From positions 1 to 59,227 of the forward strand of contig CAMCRV010000013.1 in assembly GCA_945877365.1 (NCBI GenBank): DNA of 59,227 nt. The letters run 5' to 3'. Under the pieces are notes generated by a model, which made no database searches, had not been told where the DNA came from, and saw only the letters and a list, made by a program, of their open reading frames with translations. Shown piece after piece: positions 50,097 to 59,014 of the stretch (position 1 is the first letter of the stretch; each line of letters opens with the position of its first letter). This DNA comes from an uncultured Clostridia bacterium (GTDB taxonomy: Bacteria > Bacillota > Clostridia > Oscillospirales > Oscillospiraceae). The position numbers were made by a program, and so were the translations under genes.

Positions 50097-50510
50097 TTAA
50101 CTGGGGTTTCTTTTACTAAGACCCGCCACAGCGTCCACATCCAGGGCGCTGCAAAGCAGGCTATAGTCAATTAACTGGAAGTCCCGCAGGTGGTAATCTG
50201 CGTAGTGGCGTTCGAGCTGCTTGAACTTGTCGAAGGCGATGATGGCGTTGCTCATCAGCTCCGTGCCGTCCATGTCGTAGGTGCCGGGCACCTTGCTCAC
50301 CAAAATGGACTTGTAAGGGGTTTCGTTGGGCTTGACGCTGCCGGACAGGGGATGGGTGAACAGCGTGTGACCCGCATAGATGAGATCCCGAACCTTTACC
50401 AGAACCTCCCGGTAAGTAATATCGGAATAATCGATCTCATACCACTGACCCAGGATATCCCGAACCAGAGGGTTATTGGTGACAATTCTATAATTGTGTC
50501 CTGGTTTCAT
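50097..50510 (-). CDS. grdX: GrdX family protein
   Basis: A 137-residue soluble protein with the GrdX signature IVTNNPLVRD and THPLSGSVKPNETPYKSI. It is always found at the head of glycine reductase operons; its function is not known. Here it is the first gene after the glycine riboswitch. The ribosome binding site is GGAAAGGAAA. Confidence 0.92.
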   Translation of the reverse strand: MKPGHNYRIVTNNPLVRDILGQWYEIDYSDITYREVLVKVRDLIYAGHTLFTHPLSGSVKPNETPYKSILVSKVPGTYDMDGTELMSNAIIAFDKFKQLERHYADYHLRDFQLIDYSLLCSALDVDAVAGLSKRNPS

Positions 50511-50542
50511 AGACTTTCCTTTCCGGCTATCCGGAAATAAAA

Positions 50543-50775
50543 AAAGCAGGGTCGGACAGCATGAATCAGATTTTCATATTGCCTCGCCCTGTTATCTAAC
50601 CTGAGAGATTCCCTGCGAGGCAGGTTGCTCCTTCGGTGCTTTCGCTTTCCAGAGTTGTGTCAGGTCACAGTCCTCTTGCCTGAAATCTTCGTGGTAATGC
50701 GGCAAGCTCTACCACTTATTCCTTCGGCTCCGGTTTTACGGATCTCCTGCAACCCTCATCCACACCATATGCAGT
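50543..50775 (-). ncRNA. tandem glycine riboswitch with terminator platform
   Basis: On the minus strand two glycine aptamers can be read. The first has GGAGCCGAAGGAATAAG and TTTCAGGCAAGAGGAC; the second has GCACCGAAGGAGCAA and TCTCAGGTTAGATAACAGGG. These are the conserved cores of the class, in the usual tandem order. The second aptamer's 3' strand CAGGG can instead pair with CCCTG just before TTTTTTT (50543-50549), forming a terminator. Glycine binding should therefore switch the grd operon on (inference from platform geometry). Confidence 0.93.
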
Positions 50776-50807
50776 TGAAGGGGTAGGGCTCATCACCCTC
50801 GAATCCT

Positions 50808-50836
50808 ATTTAACTCCATTTCTTTCGAAAAATCAA
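50808..50836 (-). promoter_or_regulatory. promoter of the glycine reductase operon
   Basis: On the minus strand TTGATT (50831-50836), a 17-bp spacer, TTAAAT (50808-50813), a few bases before the riboswitch. The stretch 50837-51073 upstream is AT-rich and shows no gene. Confidence 0.6.
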
Positions 50837-51073
50837 GTAAAACATTTTTTCCATCGGTTTGGCGAATAATAATGACGAACCAATCCCCGTCATTTTTACC
50901 GAATTTTTTTTCATAAAATATTGCAGAAATTTTCAAATAGCAGATTTATTCCAAATTATTTTCTTTATTTTTCCGCAGTATGGCCATTTTTATTCCGGGT
51001 ATTGTCCTGATTTTTTCTACATATTGCACAATAATCCTGATAAACAAGGGCTATCAATAGATAAACGCAGTAA

Positions 51074-51106
51074 ATATACCCCACAGCCTTCGGCCGTGGG
51101 GTATAT
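51074..51106 (-). terminator. terminator after tRNA-Sec
   Basis: An 11-bp stem ATATACCCCAC/GTGGGGTATAT, seven bases past the CCA end of the tRNA, followed by TTACTG. Confidence 0.8.
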
Positions 51107-51112
51107 CTATTT

Positions 51113-51209
51113 TGGCGGGAATATGTGGGAATCGAACCCACCTAGGCGGTTCCTAGCCACCTTCACCGGTTTTGAAGACCGGGGGGCACACCAGCACCCA
51201 TCTACTCCC
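51113..51209 (-). tRNA. selC: tRNA-Sec (anticodon UCA)
   Basis: A 97-nt gene reading GGGAGTAG at the 5' end and TATTCCCGCCA at the 3' end. The anticodon TCA is at 51173-51175 inside CCGGTCTTCAAAACCGG. The long variable arm is AGGTGGCTAGGAACCGCCT, and the T-arm is GTGGGTTCGATTCCCAC. The long acceptor and extra arm fit selenocysteine tRNA, though the eighth acceptor pair looks mismatched. It is downstream of selA-selB on the same strand. Confidence 0.95.
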
Positions 51210-51289
51210 ATGGGCTCAGATATTATAGCATGGTGCCTGTAAAAAAGCAAGCCCAATTTTCGACATTATTATCCCCGGTTTTTGCCCGA

Positions 51290-53206
51290 TTATTCCGGGA
51301 AACCCTGATATAGACGGCGAATATCACCATCTTTCTTGGTGATGCGGTTTTTGTCGTAATAGTCCAGCAGCGCCAGGGCATATTTCCGGGAGGTATTCAG
51401 CAAATCCCGGAGCTGACCCAGCACCAGAGTCTCTTCCTTTTCAAAGTGCTCCCGGGTCACCCGGCAGGCCTCGGCATAGACATCCTTATACCAGCAGATC
51501 TGAGGATTGAGCATCACCAGTGTGCCATCGGTGACCAGGCTTTCCAGCACCATTTTACTATCGATTTTTTCGTTCGTAGCGAAGGAAGCCAGCACATCAT
51601 CGGTGGAGGGGCTTTCAATGCCTGCCTTACGGTAGGTTTGAACCAGCCGATCCTTGATGTTGTTCTGCCGCTTGGTGAAGTGGATCTCAAAATCCGCCAG
51701 AGCATAGCGGTCGGAAACCCGGCGGATCTTGCCCTCACTGCGCAGCTCCCGAAGCAGAGCATCGGCAGCAGTCTGATCCAGATTGCGGAAGCATTTCTGC
51801 CGCACCTCCGCCTCCTTCATGCCAGCGTGGAGGGGATTCTGCTTGTGATACCCAGCCAGAATCTCCTGGCAGGCGGTCCAGATCTTATCCATCACGGAGG
51901 AGGACACATAGCGACCCTCCAGCACCTCCACGGCCTCGCCCCGGGCACACAGCTCCCGGATTGGCTCTTCCACATCGGATGGTTCCATGTGGAGCTTCTG
52001 CGCCAGCTTTTCCACCGTGGGCAGCTCGGTGCCCAGCTCGGTGAGCACCTGAATCACCCGGTCGCCGCCGGAGCCGGTTTCCCGGATCTTCAGTGCCTCC
52101 AGCACCGCCGGGACATTGCGCTTGTGGCGCTGGGGGGAATCGTCCAGAATCACGCCGCCGCCGATGGTCTCCAGCGGAGAAAGGAACCGGATCACAAAAT
52201 GATCTCCCGTCTTGGCGGCAATATTTTCCTGCATTCTCAGCTGGGCATAGCAGCTCTCCCCGGGGTTCAGGCTGTCCCGATCCAGCAGAACCACCTTGGC
52301 CATCAGCACCGCAGCGCCGTGGTACAGGTGCACCTGCATATCGTTCTGAATCACCCGATGGGAATCCCGGAGGTTTTGCAGCCGTACATCCAGCATCCGG
52401 GAGATCCGGACGGAGCCGGGCTTTGCCACAGCATCGCCCCGCTGAATATCCGTCTTTTTCAGACCGGCCAGATTCACGGCCACACGCTGTCCTGCATAGG
52501 CCGTTTCCACATCCTTGCCATGAACCTGCAGATTGCGGATTCTGGTGGCAGCGCCGCTGGGCACCATCTCCGCCAGATCGCCCTCGTGCATGGTGCCCTC
52601 GATCAGGGTGCCGGTGACCACCGTGCCGAAGCCGTCCACGGAGAACACCCGATCCACCGGCAGCCGGAAGGGAACCCGCATATTCTTCTGCCCGGCCCGG
52701 AGCACCATCTTGTGCAGCTCCTCCCGGAGCACATCGATGTTCTGACCGGTATAGGCAGAGACAGGGATGATGGGCTTGCCCTCCAGGAAGGTACCCTCCA
52801 CCCGCTGATGAATCTCCTCCTGCATCATTTCCAGCCACTCCGGATCCACCACATCGCACTTGGTGATGACCACAAGGCCGTCCTTGATGCCCAGCAGGGT
52901 GAGAATATCCAGATGCTCCAGAGTCTGGGGCATAAAGCCGTCATCCGCGGCCACAATCAGCATGGCAAGATCGATACCGCCGGCACCGGCCAGCATATTC
53001 TTGATAAACTTTTCGTGTCCGGGCACATCCACGATGCCGGCCTGGGTGCCGTCCGGCCAGTCCAGATGGGCAAAGCCCAGCTCGATGGTGATACCCCGTT
53101 TCTTTTCCTCCTGAAGCCGGTCGGTGTCAATGCCGGTCAGAGCCTTGATCAGCAGGGTTTTGCCGTGATCCACATGGCCTGCCGTACCAATAATTACATG
53201 ATTCAT
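51290..53206 (-). CDS. selB: selenocysteine-specific translation elongation factor SelB
   Basis: A 638-residue GTPase. G1 is [12 protein letters not shown]3 is DVPGHEKF, G4 is TKCD. EF-Tu-like domains 2-3 follow, then the C-terminal winged helices (about 460-638) that bind the SECIS hairpin of grdA and grdB mRNAs. It delivers Sec-tRNA at UGA. It overlaps selA by four bases. Confidence 0.97.
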   Translation of the reverse strand: MNHVIIGTAGHVDHGKTLLIKALTGIDTDRLQEEKKRGITIELGFAHLDWPDGTQAGIVDVPGHEKFIKNMLAGAGGIDLAMLIVAADDGFMPQTLEHLDILTLLGIKDGLVVITKCDVVDPEWLEMMQEEIHQRVEGTFLEGKPIIPVSAYTGQNIDVLREELHKMVLRAGQKNMRVPFRLPVDRVFSVDGFGTVVTGTLIEGTMHEGDLAEMVPSGAATRIRNLQVHGKDVETAYAGQRVAVNLAGLKKTDIQRGDAVAKPGSVRISRMLDVRLQNLRDSHRVIQNDMQVHLYHGAAVLMAKVVLLDRDSLNPGESCYAQLRMQENIAAKTGDHFVIRFLSPLETIGGGVILDDSPQRHKRNVPAVLEALKIRETGSGGDRVIQVLTELGTELPTVEKLAQKLHMEPSDVEEPIRELCARGEAVEVLEGRYVSSSVMDKIWTACQEILAGYHKQNPLHAGMKEAEVRQKCFRNLDQTAADALLRELRSEGKIRRVSDRYALADFEIHFTKRQNNIKDRLVQTYRKAGIESPSTDDVLASFATNEKIDSKMVLESLVTDGTLVMLNPQICWYKDVYAEACRVTREHFEKEETLVLGQLRDLLNTSRKYALALLDYYDKNRITKKDGDIRRLYQGFPE

Positions 53207-54582
53207 GCAAGAGCCTCCACGACGCAGCGAACAATGGTCTCAAAATCTCCCTCCCGGAGGGTGCGCACATCCAGCAGGAAGCGATCCTTGTGGATGCGGC
53301 CGATGATGGCGGTCATGCCCAGCCGGAGCGCCGCCTCCAGCTCATCCAGATTCTTCTTTCCTCCGCTGAGCGCCACGGCAAAGGAGGGAAGCAGCTGGGT
53401 GGGAACGGAGCCGCCGCCCACCTGACCCTCTGTGGGAACCACCTCTGCCTCCACCCCTGCGGCATTCAGCAGGGTGCGCAGAGCCTCTGCCTTGCCCCGG
53501 AGGTAATCCGGCGTGGCAGAGAGCATGGCGATGGTGGGGATCTCCTGTCCGGCAACCCCGGCATCATAGCTGCGCAGGGTAGCCTCCAGAGCGGAAAGGG
53601 TCATCTTGTCCACACGCATAGCCCGGGTCAGGGGATGTGCCTTCAGCTTTTTCAGGATGTCCTTTCTTCCGATAATAATACCTGCCTGCGGGCCGCCCAG
53701 CAGCTTATCGCCGGAGAAGCTGATGACATCCACACCGGCACGGACGGAATCCTGAACCGTAGGCTCTCCATGGATACCGAAGGGATTCAGATCGATGAGA
53801 CAGCCGCTGCCCAGATCCTCAATCACCGGCAGCCCCCGCTGATGCCCCAGCTCCACCAGATCCGCCAGAGAGGGAGTCTCGGAGAAGCCCACAATCCGGT
53901 AGTTGCTGGTGTGCACCTTCATCAGGGCGCAGGTTTTTTCGCAGATGGCCCGGTCATAATCCCGGAGGTGGGTCTTGTTGGTGGTGCCCACCTCCCGCAA
54001 GGTTGCGCCGCAGGCCTCCATGATTTCGGGAACCCGGAAGGAGCCGCCGATCTCCACCAGCTCGCCCCGGGAGGTAATCACCTCGCCGCCGGCTGCCATG
54101 GCAGACAGAATCAGCAGCACCGCAGCCGCGTTGTTATTCACCACCAGAGCAGCCTCCGCGCCGGTGAGGCGGCAGATCAGCTCCTCCACATGGCTGTAGC
54201 GCAGACCCCGGCTGCCGGCCTGCAAATTATACTCCAGGGTGGAATAGGACTGCGCCACGGCCTGTGCCGCAGCGGCGGCACGGTCGGAGATGCAGGCTCT
54301 GCCCAGATTGGTATGCAGAATGATGCCGGTGCCGTTAATCACCGGGCGGAGGGAAGGCTGGTCGTTCCGGGCAGCCAGAGCGGCGGCTCTGCCGCACAGG
54401 TCATCCACAGAGGGCATCTCCTCGACTGCGCCGCTGAGAATCTCCTTGCGCAGCTCCTCCAGCGTCTGCCGGACGGCCTGGGTGATGATCTGCCCGGGGA
54501 TACGGCTGCCAAGCCGCTCCAGAGTATCGTTTTTCAAAAGCTCGTCTACCTTGGGAATTTCCCGTAAAAGCTTATGGTTCAT
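53203..54582 (-). CDS. selA: L-seryl-tRNA(Sec) selenium transferase SelA
   Basis: A 459-residue PLP enzyme that turns Ser-tRNA(Sec) into Sec-tRNA(Sec) using selenophosphate. It has INGTGIILHTNLGRA, the PLP-lysine loop SFSGDKLLGGPQAG and a C-terminal VGGGSVPTQLLPS. The ribosome binding site is AAGGAG. It needs SelD for selenophosphate, but no selD lies in the window. Confidence 0.97.
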   Translation of the reverse strand: MNHKLLREIPKVDELLKNDTLERLGSRIPGQIITQAVRQTLEELRKEILSGAVEEMPSVDDLCGRAAALAARNDQPSLRPVINGTGIILHTNLGRACISDRAAAAAQAVAQSYSTLEYNLQAGSRGLRYSHVEELICRLTGAEAALVVNNNAAAVLLILSAMAAGGEVITSRGELVEIGGSFRVPEIMEACGATLREVGTTNKTHLRDYDRAICEKTCALMKVHTSNYRIVGFSETPSLADLVELGHQRGLPVIEDLGSGCLIDLNPFGIHGEPTVQDSVRAGVDVISFSGDKLLGGPQAGIIIGRKDILKKLKAHPLTRAMRVDKMTLSALEATLRSYDAGVAGQEIPTIAMLSATPDYLRGKAEALRTLLNAAGVEAEVVPTEGQVGGGSVPTQLLPSFAVALSGGKKNLDELEAALRLGMTAIIGRIHKDRFLLDVRTLREGDFETIVRCVVEALA

Positions 54583-54618
54583 AGTTCCTTCTCCTTAATT
54601 CAGGTTTCTATCCATGGT

Positions 54619-54647
54619 ATCATAATCTATTTTTTGACCGTTGTAAA
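54619..54647 (-). promoter_or_regulatory. promoter of selA-selB-selC
   Basis: On the minus strand TTTACA (54642-54647), a 17-bp spacer, TATGAT (54619-54624), about 30 bases before the selA ATG. Confidence 0.68.
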
Positions 54648-54716
54648 CCGATTTTGAAAAATTTTGTCACGAAAACGGGAAAGATCAAATGTTGGAAATT
54701 CGGGAAAGGATTTTTT

Positions 54717-54864
54717 AATTGACAATTGACAATGGAAAATTGATAATGAAGGAATCCCTTCGGGATGAAGTATAAAAATTCCATCTGAAAACTACGGGAA
54801 TTATTTAAAAATCGTCCCGAAGGGACACCACAATTGTCAACTGTCAATTCTCAATTGTCAATTA
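54717..54864. repeat. MITE-like repeat M3
   Basis: Ends AATTGACAATTGACAATGG and TCAATTGTCAATT, inner CCCTTCGGGA and CGTCCCGAAGGGACA. It lies between the DUF3343 gene and the selA promoter; the 332-bp gap holds this, the promoter and one terminator. Confidence 0.83.
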
Positions 54865-54876
54865 ACGAAAAGCAAG

Positions 54877-54905
54877 GGGCGTGCTGCAAGCCTTGCAGCA
54901 CGCCC
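54877..54905 (-). terminator. terminator of the yedE-yedF-DUF3343 operon
   Basis: A stem of at least 11 bp (GGGCGTGCTGC/GCAGCACGCCC) with a T-rich tail CTTGCTTTTCG on the minus strand. Confidence 0.72.
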
Positions 54906-54914
54906 TGGGGAGCA

Positions 54915-55157
54915 CTATTCTTTTTCCATCAGCCGGGTATACTGATCCTTGCCGGTGACTTCATACACGCCCTCCACATCCACATCCATCTTTTCCAGCA
55001 TGGCGTCCTCTGCTTCGTACCGCACGCAAGTACCGCAGGAGGAGCTGAGCTTCCGGGGCACCGGCATCATCCCAGCCTTCGCGCCGGCGGCGTTCAGGGC
55101 ACGGGATGTCATCAGTGCCGACAGGTGGGTATGGAAGGTTGCAATGAACTGCCTCAT
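54915..55157 (-). CDS. DUF3343 protein, putative Se/S carrier
   Basis: An 80-residue protein with FIATFHTHLSALMTSRALNAAG and the conserved single-Cys region RKLSSSCGTCVRYE, as in DUF3343 proteins encoded beside YedF in selenium users. It probably passes selenium or sulfur as a persulfide/selenide carrier (inference from genomic company). It overlaps yedF by four bases. Confidence 0.85.
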   Translation of the reverse strand: MRQFIATFHTHLSALMTSRALNAAGAKAGMMPVPRKLSSSCGTCVRYEAEDAMLEKMDVDVEGVYEVTGKDQYTRLMEKE

Positions 55158-55357
55158 TTGCTCAGAACCAGACGATAGTCGCCGTTATCCTCGGTGCAGG
55201 CTACCTTGTAGCCGCGGCTCTCGGCAAAGCGGGTGACATTCTCCCTGGCACCGGCGTCGTCCACCAGAACCTCAAGGGTATCGGGGTTGGAGCCTTCCAG
55301 CTCCTTGCGAACCATCACCAGGGGCATGGGGCAGAGCAGACCTCTTGCATCAACCAT
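55154..55357 (-). CDS. yedF: TusA/YedF-family sulfur/selenium carrier protein
   Basis: A 67-residue SirA-like fold with the CPMP motif in VDARGLLCPMPLVMVRKEL. It is shorter than the two-domain YedF of many selenium users: the N-terminal TusA domain is present, and the second DsrE-like domain is missing, with its place taken by the overlapping DUF3343 gene. The cysteine carries sulfur or selenium. The start at 55357 has AGGAGG; larger in-frame forms run back into yedE. Confidence 0.88.
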   Translation of the reverse strand: MVDARGLLCPMPLVMVRKELEGSNPDTLEVLVDDAGARENVTRFAESRGYKVACTEDNGDYRLVLSK

Positions 55358-55359
55358 GA

Positions 55360-56439
55360 TTAAGCCTCCTTGCTCTTCTTGGGAATGTTGAAGTAAGCAA
55401 TAGCAGCCATGACCACCAGGCCGATGACCACAGCAATGCGGCCCTTGATGCCAACGCCGCCGGCTGCATCCGCAGAAGCAGCAGCACCAGCCAGACCGAA
55501 GTTGTGGGCAAAAGCAGCGCCCACGATCATGCCGAAGACGGTAACAGCGGAGTCGCCGTTGCCGGAACCGGCCAGAATCAGCTGACGCAGGGGGCAGCCG
55601 CCCAGCAGCACAGAGCCCCAGCCCACCAGAGCCATGCCCAGAATGCTCCACAGGTGATCGCTGTGAGCAACAGGCTGACCGGCGAAGCCCAGCTTGAACT
55701 TGCCCAGAATCAGGTTGCCAACCAGAGCAACCAAGAAGATGGCAACAAAACCAAACAGCAGCTTGAAGTCCTTGAACATGATGGCATCACGCAGGCCGCC
55801 AGCCATGCACAGACGAGCCTTCTGAGCCAGAGCGCCCACAACGATGGCGATCAGCAGAGCAACCAGCACGGGAGCGTGCATGGAGCCGGGGCCCTTCTCA
55901 GAGAACTTGAACAGGGAGGGAACAATCAGGAACAGCAGGAACAGACCGGTCAGAACCACGGGCAGGACGGCACCCTCAGCAGGGGCGGCATCATAAGCAC
56001 GCTTCAGGGAGAAGCCCTTGTTCAGGCAGACAACACCGATGGCAATGCCGCCGGCGAAGCCCAGCAGAGCGACCCATGCATTCAGGTCGCCGCCGGCCAT
56101 ACGCAGAACCATACGCAGGGGGCAGCCCAGGAATGCCAGAGCGCCGATCATGACGAAAGCGCCCATGACAAAGCGGACGGCAGGAGCAGAGCCGGCCTTG
56201 GCACGGAACTCCTTGGTGGCAACAGCCATAATGAATGCGCCAACAACCAGGCCAACGATCTCCGGACGGAAGTACTGCACAACAGCGGCTCCATGCATAC
56301 CGGTAGCACCCGCGATGTCACGCAGGAAGCAGGCGATGCAGAAGCCCATGTTGGCAGGGTTGCCCAGCAGGGTCAGCACAACGGCTGCCAGGCCGACCAG
56401 GCCGCCGGTAGCAACAACCAGCCAGTTAATTTTCTTCAT
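55360..56439 (-). CDS. yedE: YedE-family putative selenium transporter
   Basis: A 359-residue membrane protein of the YeeE/YedE fold with about nine helices. The paired cysteine motifs are GNPANMGFCIACFLRD, LGCPLRMVLRMAGGDLNAW, KARLCMAGGLRD and LGGCPLRQLILAGSGNGDS, typical of the family that sits beside selenium genes. The transported form is not known. The start is MKKINW at 56439, with AGAGG upstream. First gene of the carrier operon. Confidence 0.92.
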   Translation of the reverse strand: MKKINWLVVATGGLVGLAAVVLTLLGNPANMGFCIACFLRDIAGATGMHGAAVVQYFRPEIVGLVVGAFIMAVATKEFRAKAGSAPAVRFVMGAFVMIGALAFLGCPLRMVLRMAGGDLNAWVALLGFAGGIAIGVVCLNKGFSLKRAYDAAPAEGAVLPVVLTGLFLLFLIVPSLFKFSEKGPGSMHAPVLVALLIAIVVGALAQKARLCMAGGLRDAIMFKDFKLLFGFVAIFLVALVGNLILGKFKLGFAGQPVAHSDHLWSILGMALVGWGSVLLGGCPLRQLILAGSGNGDSAVTVFGMIVGAAFAHNFGLAGAAASADAAGGVGIKGRIAVVIGLVVMAAIAYFNIPKKSKEA

Positions 56440-56464
56440 AGAAAACATCCTCTTTTCTGTCTTT

Positions 56465-56520
56465 TTGTCTCCATTCAGGAGACTGATACCATTATAGAGA
56501 TTTTTACTCAAAAATACCAA
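56465..56520 (-). promoter_or_regulatory. promoter and leader hairpin of yedE
   Basis: On the minus strand TTGGTA (56515-56520), an 18-bp spacer, TATAAT (56491-56496). The early leader holds a perfect hairpin GTCTCC/GGAGAC (56467-56483) that may bind a regulator or stabilise the mRNA. Confidence 0.65.
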
Positions 56521-56576
56521 TTCTTGTTTTCAATAGACTTGTGATATATATTGATATAATCTATTAAAGCATTCAA

Positions 56577-56874
56577 AAAAGTCTGCCCCAGCCAGATGCT
56601 GAGGCAGATTCTCTATACCATGTGCATTTTGGACTGGGATTGAAGAAGAAAAACTGGAATTTGGCGGCTTCGCCGAATTGACAATTGACAGTTGACAATG
56701 GACAGTTGAGGAATCCCTTCGGGATGAATGAAAAAAGAAAATGTGCTGAACTCCACAGAAACTATTTTGAATCGTCCCGAAGGGACACCATAATTGTCAA
56801 TTTTCAATTTTCAATTGTCAATTTGATAAAACCCAATTTGCCCCTCTGCTGCCCAGACCCGGCAATCCTCCTGT
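56577..56874. repeat. MITE-like repeat M4 with flanking hairpins
   Basis: The repeat proper is 56675-56824 (ends AATTGACAATTGACAGTTG and TCAATTGTCAATT, inner CCCTTCGGGA and CGTCCCGAAGGGACA). On its left are a CGGCTTCGCCG stem shared with M2 and a TCTGCC/GGCAGA hairpin (56581-56608). No gene is seen between yedE and the LysR regulator. Confidence 0.82.
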
Positions 56875-56876
56875 GT

Positions 56877-57782
56877 CTATCGGTTCCGCTCTTCCAGAAC
56901 AAAGTCCACAAAATGCTTTTCTGCCGGGGTCAGCACCGTATCCTTACGCCAGGTCAGGTAGATATTCCGGTAGACGCCTCCGGCATCCAGGTCGAAGGCC
57001 AGCAGCTTTCCCGATGCCACATCCTCCCGTACCGTCAGCTCCGACACCACGGACACGCCGATGCCCCGGCTGACGCTGGATTTGATGGCCTCCGTATTGT
57101 CGATCTGCGCCACGATATTCAGGTTTTTCAGGGAGATATCCTGCCGGTTCAGGTAGGATTCCACAGCCTTCCGGGTGCCGGAGGTCTCCTCCCGGAGGAT
57201 CATGGGCTGGCTCAGCAGCTCCCGTCCGGAGGCTCCCTTCTCCTTGAACTTCCGGAACCGCTCATTGTTGGCGGCAATCAGCACCAGCCGATCTCCCAGC
57301 AGGGTATGGTAATAGAAGGCATCCCGGTTCAGCGCCGCGCCCACAAAGCCCAGGCGCACCTCTCCCCGCGCCAGCATCTGATGAATTTGCTCGCTGTCTC
57401 CCCTCTGCAGCAGGTAGCGGCTGTCGCCGTGGCGCTCCAGAAATCCGCTCATCAGCTCCGGAAGCAGGTACTGGGCAGGGACGGAGGAAGCGCCAAGGGT
57501 CAGCTGGCTTTTCTCCCCGGAGGCGGAAAACTCCTGCAGTGCCTGACACCGGATGAGGATATCCTTGGCCATCTCATAGGCTCGCTCTCCCTCGGCAGTC
57601 AGCCGCACCCGGCGCCGGGCTCCCCGGTGGATCAGCCGGACATTCAGCTGCTGCTCCAGGGCGCTGATATGGGAACTGACGGTGGACTGGGTCAGAAACA
57701 GCTCCTCCGCCGCCCTTGTGAAGCTGGCGCAGTCCGCCGTGGAGACGAAGGCCTCCAGCTGTTTCAGATTGATATCTATCAT
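56877..57782 (-). CDS. selenium-metabolism-associated LysR-type regulator
   Basis: A 301-residue regulator. The N-terminal winged helix (about 1-65) reads LKQLEAFVSTADCASFTRAAEELFLTQSTVSSHISALEQQL. A two-lobe effector domain from about 90 has LTLGASSVPAQYLLPELMSGF. It resembles the LysR group found next to selenium genes. It is divergent from the cysteine desulfurase-like gene and probably controls it from the 83-bp gap (inference). GGAAGG serves as ribosome binding site. Confidence 0.88.
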   Translation of the reverse strand: MIDINLKQLEAFVSTADCASFTRAAEELFLTQSTVSSHISALEQQLNVRLIHRGARRRVRLTAEGERAYEMAKDILIRCQALQEFSASGEKSQLTLGASSVPAQYLLPELMSGFLERHGDSRYLLQRGDSEQIHQMLARGEVRLGFVGAALNRDAFYYHTLLGDRLVLIAANNERFRKFKEKGASGRELLSQPMILREETSGTRKAVESYLNRQDISLKNLNIVAQIDNTEAIKSSVSRGIGVSVVSELTVREDVASGKLLAFDLDAGGVYRNIYLTWRKDTVLTPAEKHFVDFVLEERNR

Positions 57783-57803
57783 AATATTACCTTCCTTTTT
57801 TCC

Positions 57804-57832
57804 GTGACAAATCCGGGAAGCTGTGATATGCT
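57804..57832 (+). promoter_or_regulatory. promoter of the desulfurase-like gene
   Basis: GTGACA (57804-57809), a 17-bp spacer, TATGCT (57827-57832), within the divergent gap with the LysR gene. Confidence 0.5.
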
Positions 57833-57865
57833 TGATACAGATAAATATATAAGGAGGAACTCCTG

Positions 57866-59014
57866 ATGTCTGCGATTTATATGGATAACGCCGCCACTTC
57901 CTTCCCTAAGCCGGAGGGCGTCAGCAGCAGCATGAAAACCTATATGGATGAGGTGGGCGCCACCATCAACCGCTCGGTCTACGGTGCTGCCCAGGATGCC
58001 GGGCTCACCACCCTGCTCCTGCGGGAAGCTGCCGCGAAGCTGTTTCACTTTCCGGAGCCTGCCACCCATGTGATTCTGACCCCCGGTGCCACCGCCAGCC
58101 TGAACATGGTGATCAAGGGGCTGCTGAAGCCCGGCGACCACTGCATCGTCAGCTCCATGGAGCACAACGCCGTGATGCGCCCCCTGCTGCAGCTGGAAGG
58201 CGTCAGCTTTGACAGGATTCCCTGCAACGCCGAAGGGCTGCTGAATCCCGCCGATGTGGAGCCACTCATTCGCCCCAACACCCGGCTGGTGATCATGGCT
58301 CACGGCTCCAATGTCTGCGGCGCGGTGCAGGATGCCGCCGCCGTGGGTGCCATCTGCCGTCGGCACGGTATCCCCTTCGTGCTGGATGCCGCCCAGACCG
58401 CCGGACACATCGATATCGATTTTGAAGGCTGGGGTCTGTCCGCGCTGGCAGCTCCCGGCCACAAGGGACTTCTGGGCCCCTCCGGCATCGGTCTTCTGCT
58501 GCTGCGGGACGATTTTGCCAGGCTGCTGGACCCCCTGATTGCCGGCGGCACCGGCAGTGCCTCCGACTCGGAATACCTGCCGGACTATCTGCCCGACCGG
58601 TTTGAATCCGGAACCCCCAACCTGCCGGGAATCTATGGTCTGGAGGCCTCCCTGCGGTTTTTGCAGGAGCAGGGCATCGAGAAGCTCCACGCCCATGAAA
58701 TGGCTCTTTGCAAACGGTTTCTGGAAGGGGTAAAGAACATCCCCGGTGTCAATGTATGCGGCCCTCAGGGGCTAAACAACCGGGTGGGTGTCATCTCTCT
58801 GGATTTTGTCGGGCAGGACAACGCGGAGGTGGCCTACCGGCTGGAAACCGAGTTCGGAATCCTGACCCGGTGCGGTCTGCACTGCGCCCCCTCTGCCCAC
58901 AAGACACTGGGCACCTTCCCCAGAGGCACCGTCCGCTTTGCCCCCGGCTTCTCCACCACCGAGGCGGAGGTGGATGCGGTTCTGGCCGCCATCGCCGGGG
59001 TCTGTCAGGGCTGA
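57866..59014 (+). CDS. class V aminotransferase: cysteine desulfurase/selenocysteine lyase-like
   Basis: A 382-residue PLP enzyme: IYMDNAATSFPKP, SMEHNAVMRP, VLDAAQTAGHIDID, the PLP-lysine loop APGHKGLLGP and the catalytic cysteine in LTRCGLHCAPSAH. It belongs to the branch linked to selenium genes in Clostridia. It would release sulfur or selenium from Cys/Sec, feeding YedF and DUF3343 carriers. AAGGAGGA precedes the ATG. Chemistry toward Se rather than S is inference from context. Confidence 0.9.
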   Translation: MSAIYMDNAATSFPKPEGVSSSMKTYMDEVGATINRSVYGAAQDAGLTTLLLREAAAKLFHFPEPATHVILTPGATASLNMVIKGLLKPGDHCIVSSMEHNAVMRPLLQLEGVSFDRIPCNAEGLLNPADVEPLIRPNTRLVIMAHGSNVCGAVQDAAAVGAICRRHGIPFVLDAAQTAGHIDIDFEGWGLSALAAPGHKGLLGPSGIGLLLLRDDFARLLDPLIAGGTGSASDSEYLPDYLPDRFESGTPNLPGIYGLEASLRFLQEQGIEKLHAHEMALCKRFLEGVKNIPGVNVCGPQGLNNRVGVISLDFVGQDNAEVAYRLETEFGILTRCGLHCAPSAHKTLGTFPRGTVRFAPGFSTTEAEVDAVLAAIAGVCQG

